Origin: Ophiothrix spiculata | Taxonomy: Eukaryota > Echinodermata > Ophiuroidea > Amphilepidida > Ophiotrichidae | Direction: 5' to 3' (one strand) | NCBI GenBank assembly: GCA_000969725.1 | Contig: JXSR01S029241.1 | DNA: 28,166 bases | Shown here: positions 13,401 to 25,400 of the stretch, one piece after another | Layout of the letters: each line of letters starts with the position of its first letter | Numbering within the stretch: the first letter of the stretch is position 1 | Notes under the pieces: generated by a model | Told to the model about the DNA's origin: nothing | Seen by the model: only the letters and a program-made list of their open reading frames with translations | Databases searched by the model: none | Program-made: the position numbers and the translations under genes

Positions 13401-16400
13401 AATTGTAAAATATAACATCTTTGTGACATACTTGTTAGCTATAATAAATAATTTTCTTAAAACTTAACTCAATTTTACAAAAATTCACATAGTTAGTATA
13501 AAATGGTGGATGGAAAAATCATGCATTGTCAAAATAATCCTGATTTGACTTGAAATTGGTGTAACCAAAGGCATACAAACTAGGGGGACAAAAGAACAAC
13601 AAAGTACATAACACATAATGACAAGTAGTAGATATGTATGTACTTGTTTTCTGTTGAGCCTTTTGCTGTTGGGCCAGTTTGCGCTGCGTTGCCGGTGACA
13701 GGGGAATTTTCCCGAAGACTGACTGCACGGTGGAACTCGCTAGAATGTTTTCATCCCCAAACAAGTTGAACGTTGCTCCTGGTTTTCGAGGTTCTTCTGT
13801 TGGTTCTGATACAGTCAAGGGAGGGGGAGTAGGAGCTGCACCGGGTGGGTCTGAATGGAAGGGAGACGGATGGGGAGAAGGAAAGGGAGAGCATGCCGGT
13901 GGGAGGGCACCAGATGGATCAATGGTTGTTCCTAACATTGGTTCAGAAAATCCAGCTGTGGTGTCAGGGAAAGCCGATTGATCAGGGAAAGCCGATTGAT
14001 CAGGAAAACCGTGTGGTTCTGGGAAAGACTCAGAAAATGCAGATTGCTCTTGGAAAGCTGACGGATCAGTAAAAGCTGACTGATCAGTAAAAGCTGACTG
14101 ATCAGTAAAGGCCGACTGATCAGTAAATGCTGATTGATCAGTAAATGCTGACTGATCAGTGAAAGCTGACTGATCAGTGAAAGCTGACTGATCAGCAAAT
14201 GCAGACTGATCAGCAAATGCAGACTGGTCAGCAAAAGCAGACTGGTCAACAAAAGCGGACTGCTCATGGAACCCAGAATGCTCTGGGAAAGCGGACTGCT
14301 CTGGGAAAGCAGACTGCTCTGGAAAATTGGTGGTATCCTGGAATGAGGAGGCCACTGTACCATTGTCAGGGAAAGGATTTGAATCTGTGAATGCAGCTGG
14401 GTCTGCTTCAAATCCAGCAGTGTCTTGAGGCATAGCGTCCGTGTCAAAAGGATTGGTAGATTGTTCTATATCATGGGTGGTCATATGAGAGTGGTTGCAT
14501 GGCAAGCAGAGAAAGAAAGCATAGAAAAGTCAGCTTAGGACTGTTATTATGTTCCTCACCAACCCGTCCTTACATTCTAATATCAAAAACACCATTTATA
14601 TCTACAACAACCATTAGCAAATGTTTATATGTTAGCTGTGCTAAATGCTGTGATAATACAGAAGTGAAAAATAGGTCTACATGGGGAGAATTGGTCAATT
14701 AAGCATCTAATATCTATCATTTACAAAAGTACTTGATCATGTTTACAATCAAACCAAGGTTTTATCTGAATCACAGACCGTGCCATTCATATTAACAAAG
14801 TTATCTTTATGTCCAAAGGAAATCATTTCTTTCTTGATTAAAAAAATAATGGTAAAGATCATAAAAATATGTTTGAATTGCCCTTTTTATCTTTTTTTTG
14901 AAGAATTGTCATTATATTTTGTAAACTAAAAGTAATAACTCTTAGAAACATATTTCTTAAGATTAAAAACATTGTAATGATTAAGTTTTCTGAGTTTTTT
15001 AGCCATCTAAAGAAGTAAAAATATCACAATAAAGTGTCTTCTTCTTAAACAAAAAATGTTTTAGGAACAAAGTTTGCACTCATTACAAGAGTGACAAAAA
15101 CTTGATTTATCAGTGGAGAAGTAATCCTGGTCTTGGTGTATATACATGATCTCAATCTATGATTCAAGCAAACACAACTGCAAATTCTTATACAATATAC
15201 ATAAAAAACTATTACATTAAATACCGACTAGAGAGATTTAACAATACATGGTGAAAAATTCTCTTTATAGACTTTCATGAATGGTACATTCAGAGTTAAC
15301 GCTGGTTTTGTCGGCAGCATCTATAATCGATGCTAGTTTCTTACTAGTAATGTCAGGATACAGTGTACAAGTCGCACAAAAATCTAGTGTCGCTATTTGA
15401 TGATCAATGCATATTGACAGAGCTATATATATTGATCAACTCTCAAAGCACCATCAAATGAGATGTAACATTTCCATGGACACTGTGAGCAAAAAACAAC
15501 CATGCAGGGCCCTATTATTAGTAAATGTAGCCCACATCCTGCATTTTTGTTTCCAATGTCCGAAGAAATATGGCACAGACTTGAGTGACAATGGATCACT
15601 CCTGACTGATGATAGCACACATGCTGTTGACAAGAAATCTCCAACTTCATCACTGTAAAAATTAATTTCTTGCTTTTATCTTTTGATAATGGTTATATAG
15701 TTTTAAAAAATGTATTGCTATTAGTAAATGATGGAAGTGAGACTACAAAAGGAAATCAGCTTTTTAAAAAAGCTAATTTCCTTTTGTAATGCATCAGCTT
15801 GAAAGTAAAATGCTACAATGCTCTTAATTTCTCAAACTATGTATATACTAAAAAATACAGGTTGTAAATTGCATTAACATACATTAGGGCTCTGCACACT
15901 GGATTTCTGCTTACTTTGTCCAAGGAATTGTTAAAATTACTTTACCCTATCAAAGGGTAAAAACAAGGTACAATTTTGAACCTTCTTATATAAGAGATTC
16001 TATTACTATACTCTATAAACCTTAAAGTATGCAACAAGCAATAAGTCTCTGTTACAAGATCCAAAGAATATCCCTTGTATTCTATAACATTGTGAACTGA
16101 TGTTTTTATATTGTGTAAGAGACTAGCAATGATTGATTAAGACCGAATCACTGCATATCAATACATTTAGTAAATGAATCTTTCATGATTTTGGTATTAT
16201 TTGGGTTAATTTATTTTTGCTACCAAATGGACAAATCTTGAATATAAGTTCATTTGAATATTCAACATGATACGATGTTATGATTCGAAAAGAATGGACT
16301 AATTTATTTCCGCGTATGGTCATATTGGTTTATGTATGTTAATCGGCAGCTTGTTGCATACTTCAAGATTTATAGAGTATAGTAACCTGCATGTCATCAT

Positions 16401-19400
16401 AATAAGGTACCACTTGAAAAATTCACTACAAGTGTATAAGACCTAAGGAAAACATATCTAAATCAACGCTGGTATGTGTAGCATTAGTAAATCATTAAAG
16501 AATATTAAAAAACATTGAAGTATTGTTCCAAATTGTTCATATTGTATTATAGACCAATAATACTTGACATCTTGTTACGAAACTACTAACAAAATTGGTA
16601 TCACTATTATTGATAAGAGGATACTAAGCAAGTTTAGGGTTAAAGTTTTTGAAAGGAAAAAAAAACACCCATAAAATTATAAGTAATTTTGACAAATATG
16701 TGTAACCTTTTGGGCAACTACTGGGAATAATGTACAAATATTTTGCAGAACTCACTGTGTAAATATCACATTTATCACAAGACTTTAGTCAAATTACCAA
16801 CAGTATACGTAGCTATCAATCTTGCAATGAAATAAAAGTCAACTTAAAATTGGACTTTCTGACATCAAAAAATGCTAAATGTCAAAATATGAAAAGCATT
16901 GATCAACTTGCCAATGAAGTACTATATCAGCTATAGGCAAATCAAAAGTTTATTGGACAATGTAAACAAAAATCCAGAGTAGAGGTTGCATTGACAAACA
17001 GTGGAGCCCTGCATTCTGGATTTTTGTTTTCACTGACCAATAAAATTTTCAATAAAACTTTCAAGTTGATAATTAAATCTACATGACAACAGAATGCACT
17101 TCCTTGGAGCAACAAACATTTCAACTGAAACTTGCCATGTGAGTGCAACAAAGTCGTATCTGCAATAGCTGCCATTTTTCATAAATGTGCATTACACACT
17201 GTATAATGTCCAACCTTAAGTCAGTAGCTCTTGAAATGGTTCTTCAGCAGGTGATGGTATCACCTGTAGAACTATTTCAAGAGCCACTGACATACGGGAA
17301 TGATTTTTGAATTTTTGTTTCGCCTGATGTTAAATAAATATAACATATGGCCGCCATTGCAGATACAACTTTCTTGCACACACATGACAAACTACCACCC
17401 TTAAGCTTGATGTGGGGTTGTGATGTAGACCTAGTTGCTAGTTAGAGATGATATCTACATATTTTGAAGATGTCCCAATTTTACTACCAAAATTTTCTAT
17501 GAATCACTAGCTTACAATGAGGTATACATCGCAACCAGCTGAAGGGTAACGGCTTCACCTTGTAACATTGGTTGTTGGAGTAAGTCAAATGTTCTGGATG
17601 TCCAGATCTAGGTATCAACTCAGGTGTACTACAGGCACTACATAGATAAAATCTCAGTGAGTCCTCCAACTGATTTTGCTACACAACTACAATAATCAAT
17701 GGCTATAATTGTCTGACATTTAAATATAAAAGAATTGTGTAGAAGCTATGATTATATATGATATGTATCTAAATGCATTCCAGCTAAATTACTTTTAAAC
17801 TGCAACAAATAAGTTATGAAACAAAAACTAATAAAAATAAAAGAACTCCACACGAATCTACACCAACGTCAACAATTATTCAGAATTCATGAAGACCACA
17901 TGGAAATACAGAAAAGAAATACGAGAAAAATGAAACAGGGATACACAAAACAAAACCAAGCAACACCCACTTTAAAAGAACCAAAATCTAAACAGGCTAA
18001 AAGTCAAATAAAACAAAACAAAAAATTTCAACATTTTTTATAACTTATATGAGTTATGCCTCTTTCTTTAACATTTATCTATTAATTGTTAACATCTTTG
18101 AACTTCTTTTAATGAAATAATGATTATAACATTTTGGTAAGCTTGTACAGAAATAAAAAGGTTTGCCACATCTGGCTAAATTTGCACACTAATTCATAAT
18201 ATATATCAGAATATTTTAACTTTCAAAATAATATTTTGCTATTTCAACAATATTGACAGTGTGCTACTATTAACTATCAAAAATTATTCATCACCAAATA
18301 ACATGATCTGTAAAAGTACAAGTAAGATATTTTTGGATCAGAAAATGTGTTCATTTTTTTTTATAAATTCAATAAAGCTTCATTTCTCTTGTAAATTTAC
18401 ATTTTCGGATTTTAGGTATTTTTTAACTGACTGGAATTCTGAAGGTGGTTGTCTGGTCAATATCAACTCCCGTTGAGAGGCTAGAAAGGTCGTTCAAAAA
18501 AATAAATCATAACAAACATGTGAGTTTCTGATATGGAAGCACAAAATAAGTCAAAACTTACCTAAAATCAACACAAAAACTTTAACGAAACAATATGGAG
18601 TATGTATCTATCAAAACCCAAAGGATGACTGCCTCAAAACCATCTTTACATGCAGATGGAAACCAACGAAAAATAGCCTACACATAATCGTACAAAAACA
18701 CCCTAACACATATAGAAACACAAGACAACCAGTAAATACTTGTAGGCGTTCCTCCTCCTGCCCCAAAGGGTTCAAAGGTATCGACATAACTGGCCGGGGC
18801 CGACACACTACCTTCGCCTGCGCCTTTCATAGGGACGGGCATTGGAAGGCTTGATGCTGGACGGGTGATCCACGTATGACATGCATTAAGATAAGACAGT
18901 TGGAAAACGTGTAGAGAGTGTTATGGTACATATTTACAGGTGGTCAATATTTACAGGTGCCCAATATTTACAGAGTATATCAGGTGCCACAGGTTTAAAC
19001 ATACTGCATTTTGAATACCAGTAATTTCTAATAAAAAACAATTTAAAACCTTCGCAAGCCTTTGATTTGCAAATGAATAGAATCATGATTGAGAGATCAT
19101 CAAGTATAAATGGCTGTTTCTAAATTTGTTAATGTTATTCCTTGTGTAAAGAAAAATCCAGTGAGCAGGGTCCTATTGTGCCCAGTTACTAGATCGATTT
19201 TGTCCAAGGAATTACAGCATAGACTTCAGAACAAAAGTTGGTGCTGCTTCTGTATCAGCTGCGTGTTATGCATTCTCTCTTATTGTCACAGTTTGGTTGG
19301 AATCTGACATCAAAAATTCCAGTTATGTACCCAGGGGGGCACTCAGATATAATGCTTCAGGTACAGCGTGACCAAGATAAAGGTGAATTAGGGATGTTTT

Positions 19401-22400
19401 TGAGGACAGAAGGGTGTATCAGGTGACACCGTTTAGGGTATCAAAAGCAGCCATTTTAGCTCATTTTCAAGAAATAGTGTACTTATTCAAATGCTAGTGT
19501 TAAAATGATATCGGTAAATTCTCGATTTAGGTTGTGAATGGGGAAAAAAGGGTATATTTTGGCTTCAGAAACAATCACCCTTTAGGGGGTGTTTTGAAAA
19601 AATGTGGTCACGCTATGCCTGCAACATCATTCTTGAGTGGCCCCCAGGCTATGTACCGGTACTTTTGAAGTGATATTTGTAAATTCAATAATCCAGCTGC
19701 ATTGCTTAGGCTTCATTGAACATCCTGAATTTCAAACAAATTTTACTCGCAAGTTGTGACTGCCGCAGGTTATGTTTTTGGTCTAACTTTTGAACCAAAA
19801 CTCAACATTGACACACATTTGGTACCATATTAAACAGGAATAAACAAGCTGTCCACCGGTATTAGTAACTAAAATTTGACAATAGGACCCAAGATGTGCC
19901 TTTGGATGAATCGCGTCACACGTGTGTAGTGGAAACAGAGATCACTTCCAAATATAAAAATGTTTACAACAGGTAAAGCAATAAAAGACTTAAAACCAGA
20001 GAAAGAATACTCCTAAATATATCATACCTTAAATTGTAACAATTGATTCTTCAAAATTAGTAAAAATTAGACCCCTATGCAGAACCCATATCATGAGGTA
20101 CCTACCATTGGCTGATCCCCATGCTTGCGGTGCCCCCATGGCCGGGTGGGACATCTGTGCTTGCTTCACAGCCATTGGAACTTGGGGAGTCAAACTCATA
20201 AGATCGTCTAATGCTGAACTTGCTTGTTGATTGTTTGCTGAGGTGGAAGAAGAAATGAAAACTTTTTGAAACATCAAAGAATGGAGCAGCAATAGGTTTA
20301 AGTATGCTTGCCTGATAAGCTTTGCATATTATATGCACTGACTCTGAATATATACAATAATAGTTTACATATCTAACCACAGTATCAAAGAAATTTTGAA
20401 TGCATTTATTACTGAAGTAAATATATATGCAAGTCTGACATCAAAACTTCTGTTTCATTCTGAGTTCACAGTGGACATTGCTGAGCTTGTAGGCTGATTT
20501 AAGGCTGGGGTAGACCTTCAAATAGCATAAACTGTTTTTGTACTCTAACTTTCAAACTAATTGCATAAACTATATAAAAGTATACATTTTTAGAAGCAGA
20601 TTTTTACCCTGAACATGATGATGCTATCAGTTTTTGACCAAAAGTGTCAATTTTGGCAAAAAAACAACAACATTTGTTTCTAAATTCCAAAAAGCAAAAA
20701 AGTTCAAAATTTCACGAATGCAAATTTTAGTTAGGCTTTCCAGAAATTTTTGGGCAAAAAATACGGTTTTTGGCATTTTTTGCCAAATTTAACATTTTTG
20801 GTCAAAAACTGATATCATCATCATGTTCAGGGTAAACATCCACTTCTAAAAATGTATACTTTTATATGGTTTATGCAAGTAGTTTGATGGTTAGAGTACA
20901 AAAATAGTTCATGCTAGTTGAAGGTCTATCCCAGCCTTAACAGCATCCATCATGGTGTTGCAGCATCAAGTGTCAAATGTGTTATCCGATCTTTTTGTCC
21001 TTGGAAAATTTGCTGCAAGCATGACCAGCCAATATATCACTTTATTTGTTGTTTTGTCAACTAGAAGTCTTGAACAGTTTATATTTCAACTTCAGTGTGT
21101 CACTACTTTGAAGATAAAGCAACACTCCACTTGATGCAAAACATTTGTAAAAGAGTGAGACTACATCAAGAGTTACAGAGTGTCCACGAATGATTTATAC
21201 CCGGCTATCAGATTTTTTTTATGGACAAGTGGGTAAGGTTTCGGTCAAATCTTGTTTATATTTTAAAGTTAAACATGTCTTTAGGATTTTTCTAAACAGT
21301 GTATATTTTGCGAATTGTAAATTTGTAAGCAGAGGAATTGTTGAACTTAACCAGTCAAAACTGACTGCACTGAAACCCTCTTTTACTATTCTAAAGTTAA
21401 AACGTAAAATACAATTTAGGTTTTATTTATTGACTCTGATAGATATCAGGGATGTCCTTGAGAATGAAATGACGATTTTGGTTACGGTCTAACAGCTTTA
21501 CAATGACCAGTACAAATAATGTTAGATGTTACGCGCCTAAGGGAAACCCGTAGAAACTTTACATTTGACATTGCTAATGACAACCAGAAATTAGTAGTTT
21601 GGGTGGGTATTATGGGTATCAACTCAGTATTTGTCGACGGAAACCTCAACGCGCCGAAGTATGTTGACATAATCAACAGATCTGTGGTTCCTCATTTTCT
21701 CGCCCGCCAATATGGTGTCTTGCTCCATATTTGACTAAGACTATCTCGCTATTTTGTAGTAGGCCTAGTAGGAATAGAGTAAGAAGTCTCCAAGGTAAAC
21801 CCCCCCAAAAAGATTTGAAATTGGTCATTAAACTTTGCAAACATTTGTAAGTGTGCAAATTACCAGTATTTATTATACAATGTACTTGCATGATTATTTG
21901 TACTGATCAAAACCACGTTTGCCTAGATTTTGTATTACGTCATCGCACAAAGAAATGAAGCATGATATTTTGATGAAACCTATGGAAAATGTAGAAGACT
22001 TATTCACTATTATAGAAAAGCTGTTGGTTTTATGAAAAACTACGATTTAATATTTTTTCTGATTTTTTGAAAGCGAGTATAAATCATTCGTGGACACTCT
22101 GTACAAATTATGAATGCTGAATGTACTATTAGAGTGCTGGTAGTTATTTTATGTTTTAGTGGCATGCATTATTCAAATTGAATATATCCAAAAGCAAGTA
22201 GGGTGCAAGCAAAACGGGACCTGTAGAAATGTAGTTCAATTTGTAGGATCTTATGATCTTTTTACCACGTATAATGATGTTGTAGTTCACAATTTATATG
22301 ATGTTCAATATTGATCCCATATAATGATGATGTATAGCTCATAATTTCAATGATTTTGAACTTAGGTAACAGCTTAGAGAGCTCTTTAAAGCATGACTTG

Positions 22401-25400
22401 CAAGTTATGTTTGTTATTTGCTGCTTCATTTGGTGTCCGTTTCATCTTGCTTTTATGCCAAGTTTTGTCCATATAGATAAAATAATTTTGATCAATAGTT
22501 TTATTGGGGTTAAAAGCAGGCATGCGTGCAATAGCGGTTAAAATTAAGTTGCAAGCAAATTGTTAAACAAAGCATCTCAAACTTAAATCCCTTATTCATT
22601 CCATTTTGGTCAAGGGTGACAAGATGCATATAATCCATACCAACTGGTCTCGTACTGCCTAGTACAGGTCTCACTTGGCCTAGCAGTTTAAATCCGCAAT
22701 TTTTAAACTCATTGGGTACTGAGAATCATGGGTTTGAATCAATTAATGCTTAACCTCACAAACTCCTTCTGACCCACATGTCAAGTGGGTACGTGCATTC
22801 TCTTCAATGCAAGGGAGGGTAACAAACTTGTGGTGAGGAGGTGTTACCATCACCTCACCATATACAAATAGCAGAAGTGAGGTCTGGCATAATTTCTATG
22901 AAAACAACATGGGCCCTGTCTATAAACTAAGCAAATACAGGCTGTCCCCTTTTTACTACCTCCTATCTAGGCATGACCAACTATACACCATGCAACAAAG
23001 ACATCACATCGCAAAACGACCCGATACATGACAAAACATGCCCACATCAATCAATAACTTACTACTTGAAACCCCAAATAAATCGGTATTAGTTGTGGTA
23101 TAATTAGTTGCAGGGGTGGACGATGATGTCATAAATGGATTATTACTAGGTTGTGATGCTGGCGGCAGCGGTGCAGCACTCTGGGTAGTCTCCGCCACAG
23201 CCACTGGCTGTGCTTGTTGCTGCTGGGCAGCTACAGCTTCTTTAAGTCTCTGCTCCTGTGGAGAAGATAATAAATAGTGTTATTGTTTTTTATTATTCAT
23301 ATGTGTGGAAAATGAGAATGTTGATGATCGATTGTTTTGGTATATCCTTTCACACAAAAGAATTTGTTTAATTTTATTTTACTTCTTTGGTGGGGGATGA
23401 AGAAGAGTCAAAAGTTAATCTTTCCTCATTCAAACTTGGGATGCTTTTCCACTCTTGTAGACCAAAAACAAGTTTTAGTGGCTTTATACAAGTAAAACCA
23501 TTTTTAAAAAAATTTTCACCAGTTTTTGCTTCATGTTTCTTTCAATTTTAATTTCACTCTCACATTTTACATTTTCTACTTAAACTTTTCCTTTGTCTCC
23601 ACCTTCTTTAAAATTTTTCTCCTGTCATCTTGTCATTTTCAATTCTTTTTCCAATTGTGTGTTGGTCATTAATTGTTACAAGGACAAAAAACTTGATGCA
23701 TTGCCAAATCTATGCTAACTGTTGTTGAATTACAAGTTTCTTGCAACATTTGTCAACATCTTAATTTGGCAGACTCTGCACAATTACTTTATGCATAATA
23801 GTTTATAAATAGCATATATGTAGAAGTATGAGTCTAGCATACACATACATGTATTTTAATGCAATTTTAAAGGCTTCAGGCAAGCAGAAAGCATACACAA
23901 ATGGGCAAAGCTTATTGATGTTCCAAAACTCTATGACAGTCAGCCAGGTGTACAAACCCACATCTTACTATGATTTTTTTACTATGCAAAAAAAAAAAAC
24001 CACACCCTGTGATATACTATAAGACTTAGAAATTCCACATATTCTTAAAACAGGTATATAAACTACAAAATGGCATGGTATAATGAGGATGACAATGAGA
24101 TGTTATGTGGGTTTTACTGGGCTGACTCAAGGATTCAGCTGGTAGGATTGCATAATGAAATTTTGCTCATGTCTCTATTTTGTCTGGGAATGTCTAATTT
24201 CAGAGCCATTTAATCATTATAAATATTCAAGGACTTGTCTTTTAAAGACACATAAGTTCTATATATAAAATCAAAAGCCCAAATGGCTCATGTCAGCCAT
24301 CATCTAAAACCTTAACATGTAATCTTTGTCAACATCTGGTATGGATCTTTACAATTGGTTTGCGGTTTGCCACTAACAGTCACATACATGATGCTCTAAT
24401 TACTAGATATTGTAAGAAAACCTTTTCTTCTGAATTTTTCAGTCACTGTAACAATTGTATTACTAATTTCCACAAAATTTTAAGCATAATTGAAATGCAA
24501 ATATGGTAAACATGATAGGAAAGTTATACACTACAACCTGTGCTCTTAATTTTCACATTTGCTTCTTTAAACTGGTTACGCTCTAAAGTTTTTGAGTGTG
24601 ACACTATTCAGATATTGTTGCAGGGGCCACAAACAGGTTTTAACAATGATCTTCATAGTTGAATTTACCAACTATAAGTCCCCTAATCTTATGACAGAAT
24701 CAGTCAATCATTCTTGCTTTAAGCTGCACATCTTCTGGGGGAGGTCTCCACATTTGCAAATCAGGTAGTACCACATGCTTAAGAAAACACCACCGGGAGG
24801 GATATGGCAATACAATGGATTACTTTAGACTTTTTAAATTCTCTTGGGTAAGAACATGATGTATTATATTATCAAGGAGAAATAACCCTTCCAAGACTTA
24901 GTATATGTGGCCATTCAACACAACCCTCCAGTAAAGTCAACCCAGGGGCCTATTTCACTATAACGTCCAAATCCATCGCAAATGTCGATTTTCATCGCAA
25001 ATTTGTGATGGATTTCTCGCAACCAAGTTCACTAAGGTTTTGCGATGAACATAGCCACGCATTTGCAATGATTTTGTTTGCCATTAATATCTTGCGAGTG
25101 CTTATGAGCATCCGCAAAAAAAAAATCATCGCAAAAGGAAGTCCTTGAAAATTCTTGATATCATATGTGGCTGTCCAGCTTGTATGAGCCGTAAATACCA
25201 GAAACAATATTTTGCGCTACAGGTGAAAATACTTGTCAAGGTCGTAATTTGCTGAAATTGATTGTTTGACTTGACAGATTCACAATCCTTGTGCTTACTA
25301 CAAAATACCAGCAAAGTTTCATTTCAAGAAAATGACAGGATATGTGAAATAAATTTGCATATTTGTAAGACAACAAAAAATATAGGGCTTACTGATCTTT

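Larger units (their letters stand above)
14466..18739 (-). other. PICALM intron upstream of the repeat exon
   Basis: A 4.3-kb AT-rich intron. It holds a 45-bp near-perfect hairpin (15744-15788), an inverted-repeat element (16002-16385), dispersed-repeat copies at about 15507-15572, 15886-15930, 17006-17045 and 17275-17385, and a hairpin at 17219-17293. A moderately complex open block at 17484-17669 (minus) is unexplained. No exon with the required phase was recognised. Confidence 0.65.
18857..20105 (-). other. PICALM intron with one inverted-repeat element
   Basis: A 1.25-kb intron holding the 17-bp repeat (18930-18980), a dispersed-repeat copy at about 19147-19215 and the element 19325-19657. 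The rest is featureless. Confidence 0.7.
20238..23062 (-). other. PICALM intron with two DNA transposon remnants
   Basis: A 2.8-kb intron holding the fold-back element 20499-20940, the Tc1/mariner remnant 21176-22102, a tandem duplication (22264-22362), a tRNA-like segment (22676-22740) and a 13-bp-arm hairpin (22833-22862). No exon was recognised. Confidence 0.7.

Noticed and set aside
13969-14325. Regular repeat spacing suggesting a CRISPR-like array
   Set aside because: The 18-bp units are contiguous with no unique spacers and are translated in a eukaryotic exon.
13932-14447. Long leucine/serine-rich open frame on the minus strand, and plus-strand open frames at 13679-14390
   Set aside because: They are alternative phases of the 18-bp coding repeat. 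A repeat unit of 18 bp keeps all frames open, and only one frame joins in phase to neighbouring exons.
17484-17669. 61-residue minus-strand open frame of moderate complexity
   Set aside because: No recognised family and no splice sites with phase 1-1 fitting the gene. It is left as unexplained intronic sequence.
21190-21492. 100-residue plus-strand open frame
   Set aside because: It lies inside the Tc1/mariner remnant and shows no recognisable DNA-binding domain. Probably non-coding interior.
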